Under the pieces are notes generated by a model. That model saw nothing but the letters and a program-made list of their open reading frames with translations, did not search any database and was not told where the DNA came from. A stretch of DNA of 64,000 nucleotides from Dillenia suffruticosa (taxonomy: Eukaryota > Streptophyta > Magnoliopsida > Dilleniales > Dilleniaceae), in assembly GCA_033439265.1 (NCBI GenBank), contig JAVTVX010000004.1:20659701-20723700 (forward strand), in the 5' to 3' direction. This document shows, piece by piece, positions 13,164 through 24,939 of the stretch (position 1 is the first letter of the stretch; each line of letters opens with the position of its first letter). Made by a program: the position numbers and the translations under genes.

Positions 13164-13997
13164 CTTAACTAACACTGAATGTATAGGCAGAAAAGTCATT
13201 GTCCATCTCTATTCCTTCGTCGGTCTTACTTGCAAACTCATTGGCAGCATCTTGTTCTTCATTTGCCTGTAAAAAATGCACAGAATATTCATTTTCAATT
13301 CCATATAAGAAAAGGTATACAGAAGATACATTAAAATAGTAGCTTTGACAAGGATACCGTGTCGGAGGTCCCGAAAAGCTGATCTTCATCATTTATCTGC
13401 TCACTGACATCATTAACTCCAACACCTTCCCCCATACCAGTTCCCTTTGCTTCTTGTGGTTTATCAGGGGCTGTATCATCATCTTCATCCTCTTTAGATC
13501 TGCCAAAGCCTTTGGAGAACAATGATGCCAACACATTTGAAAGTACGTGTGTCATTTTTTATACCTAAATGAAGTCAAGAAAAAGGAGTCATAGCAAAAG
13601 CCATGCAGAAAATTCTTGAAGAACAAACTCTTATACAGAACTCCTATTTAGAGCGTTATAGAAATTTGAAAGTGGTAAATGTAAAGAGAAATAAAGTTCA
13701 AAAGGAGGGGGAAAAATGAAATTACCATTTTGTGCATAGAAACAAAATCATGCAAAAGATTATCGCCAAAGTTCAGCACAAAGTCTAACAACAAACTAAG
13801 ATGCTCAATACATGCCCCGAGTTGAGAACTCGAATTTTCCATTCCACTTCCACCATGGGAAGCTATGTTTCCCTGAGAAATGCAACTAGATATAAGATTG
13901 CTGTCCATAACATGAAATCTAAAATATCCCCAATTGCATTACGGTAATCAAAACTCACCGCAGCACATAATGTATTAATTAATTCATTGACTATAGT

Positions 13998-14027
13998 TCC
14001 TAATTGCTCTGTTCCTAATTGCTCTGT
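13998..14027 (-). repeat. 15-bp tandem duplication in an MDN1 pseudogene exon
   Basis: TTCCTAATTGCTCTG occurs twice in tandem. It adds an extra GTEQL unit to the predicted peptide (EQLGTEQLGT). Confidence 0.7.
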
Positions 14028-15159
14028 GTATGAGGTAAGCATGGCTCTCCAATACGTGAGCTTCCCTAACAACTCCTCAGGAGGTGCATGGCATGGACGT
14101 AGCTTTTCAAAAGCAACAGCAATATGTTTAACAGTTGTCCTGAAAGACTTGAGAAAAACAGCCCCTAGCTCAGTGGTGTTAATATGAGGAATATCCTCTT
14201 CAGATGCATTTGATGGATCACTCGGACTAGAGCAGAATCAAACTCTTCTGCAATTCGTTTCCCTGGAAAAATTGTTATAGGGTCAATCAGTATGAAATGC
14301 ATAAAGCATATGACGAATTAGTTATAGTAGTGTATACAGGAACACTGGTAATTATGCAGCAGAATTTCACATCAAGGTATTGTGACCATACCTTGCATTG
14401 CAAGGAAGCGCAGATCAGGATGGACAGATGTGGCCAACCGAATGAGACAAACATTTTCTGCAATGGTTAACAATGACAACTTGAACAGCAGTTCAACTTC
14501 CTTAGAGATCGTACAATAAAAATGAATTTAATACTTGAAGGATATACCCTGATCACATGGATATTTTTTATCCACCCAAATAGAATTATAAAGGGTCAAC
14601 AGCTGCCGCTGTTTCTGATATAGACTAGCTGAAGGCGGCAAAATTGGATGACCAGCATGAGCCCACAGAAGAGATTTTTGGGACAGAAAACACAATGACG
14701 AAGCCTCCAAATTCTTGCTTTCCACCTACATGCCAAAATCACCATATAAAACTATTTAACTAAAAGAAAATTAAAAGGCAGAAAAAGGAAAAAATTGAAG
14801 CAATCTTACCAATAAGATTTCAACTTCTCTTGAGCAGAGATCCACTAGCTTGGCTGCATTTTTCATCAGGGAACGCCAAGAAAGATCTGAGTATTCAAGC
14901 TGGGAGCTAACAAAACCACTCCAAAATGATTTATGATCTTCAAGCAGGGCAAAGTATCGTTCAACCAGTACACCAAAGGTGGGAGATTCAAGAAGTAATC
15001 TGAGCACTTCCTCTTCTAATGCCCGTAAAGATTCTAAAAGGGGCACGAAACATTGGGTTTCCTTGCTAAAATTGGATTCATCTTCATCATTCCACTGGTG
15101 AAAAGTGTCTTAATAGATCTAAGAATCTGATAGCATTACGCCGTTGTTAAACATAAAAG

Positions 15160-15870
15160 TGTGTTAGTACGGAGGATTTGGATCGACTTCATGACACTAA
15201 TACGCGTGGTCCATAAAAAATTGATTGGTCGGTCAAGCAAACACATTATGTAGACATTTAGACTCAGCGACACAATCATTTAGCTGCACTTGACATGTCG
15301 TATGGACCCGCCCTCAATTCTGCCTACATCGCCTAGTATCGCATTATCTCCCACCAATTCATTAGTTGTTGAAGAGTTTGTTTGGCTTATGTAATAAGTG
15401 TACATGAAATTTGTTTATTTAACTAACATGTATATACCTCTTGTAGTAAGATACATTGCATAAGATTCGAGATTTTGAAAGTGTTGACGTGCATGGATTG
15501 ATGGATTCAATTATTTTGGTCTTGACAGATTATATGACATATCTTTTGAGATTTAGATCGGCTAGGGGCGGTGACGAGCTAGGTGATGAGGACCGGGGAT
15601 GTGGATGACGTCGAGGGAAAGTACGTCCGAGGAGATCGCCACATCATGCATCACCGCCACTATCTCAACATTCAGAGGATGTCGCAGGACCTTCGTAGAG
15701 CCTTCATTTTTCTACACATCTATATTTGATTTTCTTCAGGTTTTGACTCTCGGAGCTCTACGAAGAAGAGTTCGTCCCGATATTCATATAGATAAGAGAC
15801 TGACACAGGTTGAGAGAAATGATACACGATCCGTGTGTCACGTGTCCCCTCCACATTTTACTAATGCACC
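15160..15870 (+). mobile_element. Decayed plant-mobile-domain (MAIN-like) element
   Basis: On the plus strand, 15210-15370 translates to IDWSVKQTHYVDI-stop-TQRHNHLA and then LNSAYIA-stop-YRIISHQF. The pattern resembles the C-terminal part of plant mobile domain proteins, which accompany transposons. Both stops are TAG where Trp is expected. A possible tail of the same protein follows at 15599-15870 (EPSFFYTS). The element begins where similarity to MDN1 ends. The identification rests on remembered family patterns and is moderate only. Confidence 0.45.
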
Positions 15871-15911
15871 ATGATAATGTAGTACCCTCTCATGATAATG
15901 TAGTACCCTCT
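15870..15911. repeat. 21-bp tandem duplication
   Basis: CATGATAATGTAGTACCCTCT is present twice in direct tandem. Confidence 0.9.
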
Positions 15912-16925
15912 CAAATTACATAGATAGATAATCTGAGTTTAATTTTTGATGATGATACTATAGATGTCACGCTTGATATAGGTGTTAGAGACACTATAGT
16001 AGGAGAAAAAGATGATATTAGAACTTATATATTATGTATTTTGTATAATTTGTTACATTAATAAAAATTATATTCCATTATATATTGGTTTTGTTATATA
16101 TACTTTGTTACATCTGATTTGCTTTATTTGTTGCTTCTGTAATGTTGATAAATTGAGTTTATGCATTGTTTAGAAGTTTGGGTGTGACAATTGGTGTAGT
16201 TTGGATGTAAGAATATTACTTTTGTTGTGCTATTGAGAAATTGAGTTTTGTAATGTTGAGAAATTTAGATGTAATAATTGATATAGTTTGGGTGTGAGAA
16301 TATTTCTTTTGTAATGTTGGGTGTGACAAGTAATGCAATTTGGGATTGAGAATTTGGTGATTTATAGATGTGAGTATAAGAGAATAAGACGGGGGGATAG
16401 AATTAAGTCGCGTTTTCAATCCGCGACAATCATGGGTCAACTAACAAATTTTTTTCACTTAATGTTTTAATTTTTTTTAATTTTAGGGTTGAATCCATAT
16501 AAAACCCTCTTTAGTGGAGTGCGACACGAGAGAGAAAGTGTGCAGGGTTTTGGGGTCTCGGAGAGAGAATGATGGAGGAGGAGAGAGAAAGCCGTTGGTG
16601 CCGTTGACAGAGAGAGGTGTGCAAATATAGGGAGCGACCTAGTCCAGACAAGAGTCAATAAGGAATGGCTCCCGTGTTGAGAGAGCGTGTTCGAATATGT
16701 GACAAATAAAGGTGAAAAGACGCACAAGCATCCAACCTCATTAAAGAGAAAGCGGGAGAAAAAAGGGAATGTGAGTGAGTGAAGAAGAGTGACATGCATT
16801 TTATCGTGCAATTGAAGGATTGCAGAGAGAGTGTGAGAGAGAGAATCCTCAAGCGAAACTAGCAAAGTTGTCGGAGAAGATTTCAAAGGTTAAGGAATTG
16901 GTAGAGAGATTGCAACCTCCTGGAC
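15912..16925. other. Intergenic region, no gene seen
   Basis: AT-rich sequence to about 16480 with short repeated phrases (GGGTGTGA, AATGTTGAGAAATT), then a GA-rich part to about 16870. Minus-strand open frames here are low complexity (Ser/Leu/His rich) and are not credible proteins. Confidence 0.45.
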
Positions 16926-16929
16926 ATCA

Positions 16930-19900
16930 AAGCTGAGGTCCAAAGTTTACTTGGATGGGAAAGCAAAGAGGTAGCTCTATTCTCCATCAGAAGCTTGACA
17001 GAGGCCTATGCAACATGGAGGCTAAGCTGCTCTTTCCAAAAATGAAGGTTATCAATCTAACAAGAACTCATGGTGACCACTGCCCTATAAGTCTAAACAC
17101 GGATCTTATTACTCCTTCCAACAAAGAGAGGAAGACTTTTAAATTTGAAGCCGCCTGATTGTCTCATCCAAATTTCAATAAGGTTTTCAAAGAAGCGTGG
17201 CGTAGTGAGGAGGGGCCTTTGGAGGTCATGTTCATGGTTCACTCCACTGCAGAAGAATTAAAGGCCTGGAACAAGTTGGAATTTTGTAACATTTTCACAG
17301 GAAGAGGGTGCTGGGAGGAAGACTCAGAGATATTCAAAAAGAAAAAAACTATCCTTACTCCTCTTATCTGCAGGAGCTAGAATCTCAGCTGCTGATTGAT
17401 CTGCATAAAGTCCTTGATCAAGAAGAGACGTTTTGGCGCCAAAAGTCGAGAGTTAAATGGCTGGCGGAAGGTAATAAGAATACAAAATTTTTTCATGTCA
17501 CTACTAGGATGCGAAGAGGAACCAATAGAATCTTAGTGCCGAAAATTAATGAGGTATGGTATACTGACCAGGAGACACTTAAGCTCCTCGCCAACTCATA
17601 TTTTTCTGAACTCTTTGCTAGTAAGAAAGTGTTAGTGATGAGCAAGAGATTTGGAGCATGGAGGACCAAAATCAAACCGGAAGATCATGAAGCTTTGTGC
17701 ATAAATTTGGAGGAATCAGAAGTCAGAAGTGCTGTTTTCACTATGGATGGATGGAAAGCTCCAGATCCGGATGGAATCCAGCCACTGTTCTACCAAAAAT
17801 TTTGGCTCACAGTCAAGGAAAAAGTTTGCAAATTTGTGAACAAGGCACTAGAGGATGGCTATTTATGTCCGGTGATAGCAAAAGCCTTCATGATTTTGAT
17901 CCCTAAAGGTCTAATGTCTGATTGCAGACCAATTAGCATGATGAACACCTCCTACAAGATTCTCAGCAAGTGTTTGGTGGCAAGACTAATACCTCTTCTG
18001 CAGGACATAATTGGACCGCACCAGAACAGTTTCCTCCCGGGAAGAGGAACTCTTGATAATGTCATCGCCCTCCAAGAAGTGATCCATATTATCAAAAACT
18101 CGAAAGCAATAAGTATTCAAAGGTGATAAAAAATTGACCTCAAGAAGGCCTATGACAATGTGAATTGGGAGTTCCTAGCGAAAGTTCTTCTTGAGGTTAA
18201 CATTCCTGTTAAACTAATCAAGCTTATAATGTTTGCAGTTTCAGTAGGAGAAACGTCCATCATCTGGAATGGAGAGGCGCTCCCTGCTTTCAAGCCTGGT
18301 CAAGGGCTAAGGCAAGGTGCCCCCTTTCCCCGTATCTCTTCCTACTGGTTATGGAAAGACTTGCTCTTATGATTCAAGAAAAGGTTAGAAAGGGCACTTG
18401 GAATGCAGTGAAGGTAGCGAGAGGGGCTCCTGCGATTTCGCACCTATTTTTCATAGATGATCTAATTCTGTTTGCGGAGGCAGAGCATCTAAACCTCAGC
18501 AACATTCTTAGTTGTTTGAAGGAATTCTCATAGAAGAGTGGATTACAAATCAATCCTGCTAAATCCAAGATATGGATATCTCCTAAAGCCCAAAAGCATC
18601 TTCAAGCCTCTCTTGCAACGTGCAGTAGATATATGATCACAGAGAACTTAGGCAACTATTTGGGAATACTAGATATTCATGAAAGAGTTGGCAAAGAGTT
18701 CTACCATCAGTTGATGGCGAAAGTTTAGGATAAGTTATGTAATTGGAAGGCTAAGATGTTAAGCACAACTAGTAGGAAAACTTTGATACAATCCATAACA
18801 TCGTCCATCCCTATTTATTATATGTAGACGGCTTGATTGTCTGAAAACATTTGCAACAAGCAGGACAAATTGAACAGGGACTTTCTATGGGGCAGCAATG
18901 AGGAGAGACGGAAAACTCATCCGGTGAATTGGAGAGTGGTCTGCACAGCAAAAAAGCATGGTGGCCTGGGAGTGAGAAGCATGAGAGATTGCAATGTGAC
19001 AATGTTAGCGAAATTGGGATGGAATCTCATGAAAGATGAGGAATCATTGTGGGTGAAAATTCTCAGATTTAAGTATCTCAAAAGTGGGAATCTGTTGGAG
19101 CACAAGAGAAATAACAACTCCCAGTGGTATGGAAAGGCATTTGGCGTTGCAAGGAGTCTCATGAAGGGTATCAAATGGAGGATTGGAGATGGCAAATCCA
19201 TTAGTTTCTGGTATGACCGTTGGCTTGACAATGATGTGCTAGTGGGAGAAGCCTTGATCCCTCAGCGGGAATGCGCTGTAGATGTCAAAGTTAGCCACTT
19301 CTAGGACGAGGCTAGAGGGTGGAATATGGAAGAGCTGAATTCAATTCTTTCAAGTCATGAAATTAAGGAAATCAGAGCTACTCCTATCCCCAGAGATAGG
19401 TCCAGAATAGATTCGATGTTCTGGAAGGAGAGAGTTGATGGTGATTTTAGTGTTTCCACTGCTTATTGGCTCCAAAAGGAAGAGGTCCCGTTATAGCAAA
19501 GAGAAAGAGAAGACTGGGGTGAGATTTGGAAATTGTGCTACCCAAAGAGAGTTAAAGTTTTCTTTTGGATGGCGGTGAGAGGTAGAATTCTAACAAAAGC
19601 TAAGTTAAGGAGGAGAGGTGTGATGAACTCAGATATATGTGAAGTCTACAACAACAAAGAGGAGTCTCTGTGCCAGGCATTGAGAGACTGCTCGCATGCC
19701 AGTGGTATATGGAGACTTTTGGGACTACACTACAGCTAGTTTTTGGAGGGATGGTGGAGAGGTCTGGCTCAAGAATGGTATTCAGAAGAAGTAGCAGCTG
19801 AGAATGGAGGATGATGAGGTGGGATTTACCATGTCTATATAGTCCATTTAGAAATCAAGATGTTGTGCTACCTTTCAAAAGAAGTTGGAACCGCCCCATC

Positions 19901-20659
19901 AGATTGCTAGCAGGATCCTGTGTTTGTCCAAGACTACTATTAGCAATCTCTTCTTTAGTAAGGCGAGGGAAGAAGTGCTCTTGGTGGCTTGGTTAAAACC
20001 TCCTGAGGGAAAAATAAAGCTTAATATGGATGGAGGGACGGCTGCAGTGAAGGGTCCTTCTAGTGTGGGTGGGTTCTATAGAAATACCAATGGGAGATGG
20101 CTGTATGGGTACCAAGCAAACATTGGCTTGTCTGACAGCAACCTAATTGAACTTCTGGCTTTAAAAGAGGGTCTTAGGATAGCTAAAGACAGAGGCATGA
20201 GGGAGCTTTTGGTTGAGTGCGACTCCCTTATGGTGGTCTCATCCATAAATAATGGAGTTGGCTCTAACCATCCCTGAAAGAATATTGTTTTGGACTGTAG
20301 AGAACTCATGAGGGGGTTACAAATTTTAGTTATAAATCATGCCTTCAGAGAGGCAAATCGTTATACTGATAAATTGGTAGAGCTTGGGAAAAGGAGCTAG
20401 CCCGGAGTAGTAGAAGTTGAGAGTCCCCCCCCCCCGGGAATTAGAGCCTCTGTTATAGTTGGACTCTGAGGGAGTTTCTTGGTGCAGATGATGGAAGAGA
20501 TGCTTTCTATCTGATGAGCCCTCCAAGGATTAACTATCTTTAGCTGTCTTAGTTCTTTAGTTTCTCGTTCTTAGCTGTTTTGTTTCCCTTGTTTAGCTTT
20601 TGTTCCTTTTGTTTTTTGTTGGCTTCTTTTCATCTATTGTACCCAAAAAAAAAAAAAAA
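16930..20659 (+). mobile_element. Dead, 5'-truncated LINE (non-LTR) retrotransposon
   Basis: Several frames in order encode the parts of a plant L1-type LINE ORF2. An endonuclease tail comes first (QKLDRGLCNM, then THGDHCPI, 16955-17158). Reverse transcriptase follows (AFMILIPKG, DCRPISMMNTSYKILSK, GPHQNSFLPGRGTLDN; 17308-18126). Next are DLKKAYDNVNWEFL at 18139-18180 and LFFIDDLILFAEA near 18450. The zinc-knuckle region follows (PKRVKVFFWMAVRGRILTK near 19545), then RNase H (KLNMDGGTAAVKG, SNLIELLALKEG, ECDSLMVV; 20015-20250), where the three catalytic acidic residues are visible. Stops and frameshifts (for example at 17156, 17310, 18124, 18335) make it inactive. It ends in TTGTACCC followed by 15 A (20645-20659), the usual LINE 3' end. 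I could not define a target-site duplication because both flanks are GA-rich. Confidence 0.93.
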
Positions 20660-21172
20660 GAGAGAGAGAGAGATGGAGAGAGATGAAAAGGAGAGTGAAA
20701 AACAGAAGTGGATTCAAATCAAACAAAAAATGAGTAAGGTTAGGGAGAGTTAACGGTGAAAAATTAAATAAATTAAAATTTATAAGATAATTATTTTTTA
20801 TTAAATTTGAAAAATATTTCAAGTAACTTATAAAATAAATAAAAAGAGAATGATTATGCATGTGTGGTGTATAATTTTTAAAACTTAAAATTTTTATGAT
20901 ATTCTATATGGATTAGAAGAGAATTATATGTTCACTCTTTTAAATATGGGATTAGCACACTTTTTCATCCCTAAACTTTTAAATATAACACTCAATGACT
21001 CAAAATTCAAATAGCGTAAGAATATAGTCATTCCGTTAGTAATGATAACATACGTTAGTAATGGTAACATACCGACCATTAAAAGTCAGAATTAGATCGA
21101 TGTGTTAGGTGCCATCTCATTTGCCACATCAGCAACATGATATGTCTCTCCCTCTCACCCTTCCCACAAACC

Positions 21173-21174
<2 letters not shown>

Positions 21175-21226
<52 letters not shown>
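21175..21226. repeat. (CT)26 microsatellite
   Basis: Uninterrupted CT dinucleotide run of 52 bases in intergenic DNA. Confidence 0.95.
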
Positions 21227-21227
<1 letters not shown>

Positions 21228-22214
21228 GCCTGCTGCCGCCATCACCATTATTTCCGACCTCTACCACAACCCTAACAGCTCTCTCCCTCTCTCTCACACC
21301 CGCCATAAGCCTAACAATCAATAAATGAAGGATCTGGCCGAAGAAGAAAAATAAGATGAGAGCCATATAAGAATACAATCTACAATCACACACGAACTCC
21401 CTGCCACATATGAAATCCTTGTTATAACAGCATATCTGTAACTTATCTCAAATTCATCCCAAGTCACAATCGCTCTTTGACCTCATCCTGAGTCACTTTC
21501 ATTTTAAGGTGATGCATCCATCCAGTGAACGACGAGCACCTATCATTTGAACAACCTACTTGGTAGCAACTTACAAGAAGGGATTCACTTTGCCAGCACC
21601 GAATTTTTGCTTATCAGAACTCAGAAGCAAAGTCTTTCTCCAGAGGCAAGAACTTAGCCATACTTACCTACTATGATATTCATCATGTTATAGGAAATTA
21701 ACACTCCCTTTTACTCCTTTTGGTATCCATCCTTTAATGGGAGGTAAAAGATCAAGCAAAAATATAATTTTTTATACTTCTACGTACCATAGCAGATTCA
21801 AATATTCATTATTATAGATTACAATTCAATCACACGCAACAACACCCAGAAATGAACAATGGTGACAACATGATAACAAAATTCCTGCAAGAGATAAAAG
21901 AAAAAAGGACCAAACCAGTTAAGAAATACAATGAGCATAGCATGCACCGGTTGGCCATTAACATTATTAGTCACCAATAGCAGCACCAAGCTGTGTCAGC
22001 TCAAACTCACAATAGCAAGCAGGATGCAAACACACAGCAAATAGTTGCATAGGAAGGCAAAAGGTCAGAGCTAAAAAAAAGTTCTGAAGAACCTCCAAAA
22101 TTATAGTAATAGATTGAACATTTGGAACAGATCTTAGAGTATCCTAAATTGTCATTTGAAGAACAAATGTAGCTCATAAACATTACAACCCAACACTAAG
22201 CTTCAAGGCAACAG

Positions 22215-22316
22215 ACCATTGAGCAGCATACCAGAAGCTGCATATTTATTTATATACATATATAAACCATTGAGCAGCATACCAGAAGCTGCATACTTAT
22301 TTATATACATATATAA
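22215..22316. repeat. 51-bp tandem duplication
   Basis: A unit starting ACCATTGAGCAGCATACCAG and ending in TATATACATATATA occurs twice in tandem with one visible difference (CATATTTA versus CATACTTA). The near-identity suggests a recent duplication. Confidence 0.92.
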
Positions 22317-23145
22317 AAAAAAAAAGACTCAAAGAGCCAAGAAAAGAGGGAGATAACGAGCAGTTGGCATAGTCCAATCAAGCTCTATTTATTTGACTTT
22401 AGACAGCAGTAGAAAGACAGCACCAAGACAAAAGCAACATACAACAACCACATGCAGAATATCATGGAGATACCGCACGGGAGCAGCCCCAGCAACTTGG
22501 TAAGACAACAAACAAGAGCACGAGAAGGAACTCCAACAAAGAGCAGCACCAAAGGTTCAGATCAGCAACAAGATGGAAACATGACACCATCAATGGAATT
22601 CTTTATCCTTTCACAGCTTGTCACCTATTTGGCAAGGCAAAACAACAAGATTTGAGTTGATCATTGCAATACAAATGGAGATGCAAATATGTTACATGTA
22701 AATGATGAACAGACACGTGGGGCAAGCTTGGGTATTAGCAGGAGCGAAGACAAAAAAATTTCAAGGGGGATATAATTTGCCGACTCAGTGACTTTATTGA
22801 TGAGAATTGAGAAGCTGTGGCAATTTTTGGCAATTAAAAACGGAGATGAAAAGAGAGGAGACGGAGAGAACAGAGAGAGTCGCTTTCTACTTAACCTTTA
22901 TGAATCAAAGAAAGTCGGAATCACAAAGAGGTGAAGCTGGTCGCCAGATGCCGGTGGAGTCAATGCCAAAGACTGGAGAGCCAAGAGACGGAGAGGATAA
23001 GATTGGAGACCAAGAGACGGAGAGGATTTCTTTTCTTACATGAGGGGTGATGGGAGAGAGCCAAGAGAGGGGAGAAACAAGTTATGACAAGTGGTTTAAA
23101 AAAACAAAAAAAAAGGAGATAGGCTGTTTAGTTGGACACATTTTC

Positions 23146-23147
<2 letters not shown>

Positions 23148-23185
<38 letters not shown>
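23148..23185. repeat. (AT)n microsatellite
   Basis: Perfect AT run of 38 bases. Confidence 0.95.
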
Positions 23186-23190
<5 letters not shown>

Positions 23191-24210
23191 TGTTAGTAAA
23201 TCAAAATTTTAAATGGCAAATAATATCTGAAATTTTTTTCTTAAAAATTTTAGGGAGCACGGAGTTAAAAATATAGTGGGAGCGACAATTATTTGGTATT
23301 ATAATTTTTTAAAATACATAATAATTTTTTTAAAAAAATCAGTGGAGTGGCCATCTCTGTGCCCTCAATGTGGCTTTGCCCATGGGTATTAGTTACACTT
23401 TTCCCAAAAATTGTAGGTAAAAACCAGCCAAATTGCACTTGCATAATGAAGGTAAGATGATGCTATATCATTTCTCTGCCTACTTGCTATTTTCCCCCTC
23501 TGCTTGCATGTTTTTGCATTTAGCAATACGGATGAGGGTAGTAATGATATTCCGCATCACAGCATGGTTCATTTCCTAAATTTCTTTCAACCTTTTTTCT
23601 CCCTTCAAATGTTCGTTTTCCCTCTTCTCTTTGCTACAATAGTTGAGTAATTTTGTCTATCATTGAAGTTAATCATTCAAAAAGCAGATGCTGAAGGTAG
23701 AATAGTAGAAACTGGTTCTGAAATATGACAATGACAGTGATATAACTATGGACAAGTCAAAGAAAATGTGCATGGTACATTGAAGCCCCAACATCAAAAC
23801 TTTTCTATTTCAATCCACCCCGAAACATATAATAAATATACTAATTCTTGAAAGGTGGATGCAACTTCTATTACATTGTGCAATCTCAGGACTGAACCGT
23901 ATGCGCATACTTAGCCTCTCAATGGGCCCGTATTCATCTGACAAAATTGAGGGACTGCAATGTATTTGCACAGTTTTATAGTAAAATACCAGGCATAATG
24001 AATAAAATCATTGCAAATACAACTGCAATCATTGTGAATGGCTACTATTAAAAGAGCTGCAATTTCCATGAAACAGAATGCTATAAAAAGGATGGTGTTT
24101 TTTTGGTTGTCTGGTGGAAATGTACCTTGCACATTAATAACTTCCACCGATAAACTTTATAACCTATCATTCAGAATATGTGCTTGTGTATATACTAAAG
24201 GCAGCAGAAT

Positions 24211-24289
24211 ACAACAACAACAATAACCTGAACCTTAATCCCAACATTTGGTATCGGACATTTGAGAGACAAGTATGAAAATGATTTCA

Positions 24290-24322
<33 letters not shown>

Positions 24323-24545
24323 AACAAATATATATATATAATATGATGGTTTAATTTAATTTGTACAGATTCTTCTACGCCACTCATTTCTATCCAAGAC
24401 CATCGTCTTATCTAAACCTTTAACTATTATGTTTTTACGGATAACTTGCATCCAAGTTTTCAGCAGTTTACCTCTACGTTTTACTATATCTCCTATATTT
24501 AAGTTTTCGGTTATCCTACATTCAATAGAATCCACATGATAAATA
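24211..24545 (-). mobile_element. 3' end of an RTE-type LINE
   Basis: On the minus strand the sequence encodes RRGKLLKTWMQVIRKNI, then KGLDKTMVLDRNEWRRRI. This is the usual C-terminal end of plant RTE-clade reverse transcriptases (a GRPK-TW motif, then LDR-EWR-RI). After an internal ATT/TATA repeat (24290-24345) it continues with ATGTTGGGATTAAGGTTCAG and a TTG-repeat tail, which is how such elements end. Only the 3' end is present. Confidence 0.8.
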
Positions 24546-24939
24546 GGCATTATGCCAGGGTTTCATTTACCGCTATAGTCAGCTACGGTCTAACCATGTC
24601 CTTCAAATTGATGATGTTCTTGGACATTTTCCTTGGGGGGAAAAAAGGCTATCTCATTGAAACAACAAATGTTAGCTTTTATGTCAAATACAGGAACATC
24701 AAGCACCGAAACAAATTTATGTAAAATGTTTAAACAGACAACTTCTACCATGGAATGTCCAGGTTACACACACACATACAGCATGTGAACATTAAGAATC
24801 GGTCAATCATTACGTAGGAAACTAATCCACCAGTAAAAATAGCCAACAACAACACAGTCACCAATTCACACTGAATTCTTAGATATCTGGCATATCGAGA
24901 ACTGAAAATGCAAAAATTTAGAGATTGAAGTACCTGTAT

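Larger units (their letters stand above)
10310..15110 (-). pseudogene. MDN1: 5'-truncated midasin (MDN1) pseudogene
   Basis: This matches the C-terminal quarter of midasin, the giant AAA ATPase that removes assembly factors from pre-60S ribosomes. Read on the minus strand, the order is as in the family. First come the end of the linker (VPLLESLRALEEEVLRLLLE near 15040; KNLEASSLCFLSQKSLLWAH near 14700; PEELLGKLTYWRAM near 14060). Then come the acidic D/E-rich domain (11590-13550), the MIDAS/VWA domain (YQVIIAIDDSRSMSES near 11240) and the final exon (SFPFPYNIVLKNI near 10390). Introns are retained, so it is a genomic duplicate, not a retrocopy. In-frame stops lie at complement 13165-13167, 12004-12006, 11938-11940, 11587-11589, 11521-11523 and 11283-11285; at least two replace Arg (CGA to TGA). 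Frameshifts occur near 12905, 12400, 11075 and 10618. The AAA ring and all N-terminal exons are absent. Confidence 0.93.
20660..24210. other. Repeat-rich intergenic region, no gene seen
   Basis: No coding similarity recognised. It contains a GA run directly after the LINE tail, the CT run at 21175-21226, a 51-bp tandem duplication near 22215 and the TA run near 23148. The stretch 21900-22650 is rich in AGCAGCACC-like words but has no long open frame. Confidence 0.5.

Noticed and set aside
12658..13272. 204-residue plus-strand frame
   Set aside because: It is the antisense shadow of the acidic midasin domain; Glu/Asp codons read as Ser/Phe/Leu on the other strand.
16467..16886. 139-residue minus-strand frame upstream of the LINE
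   Set aside because: The peptide is Leu/Ser/His-rich low complexity produced by the GA-rich plus strand, with no motif or homologue recognised.
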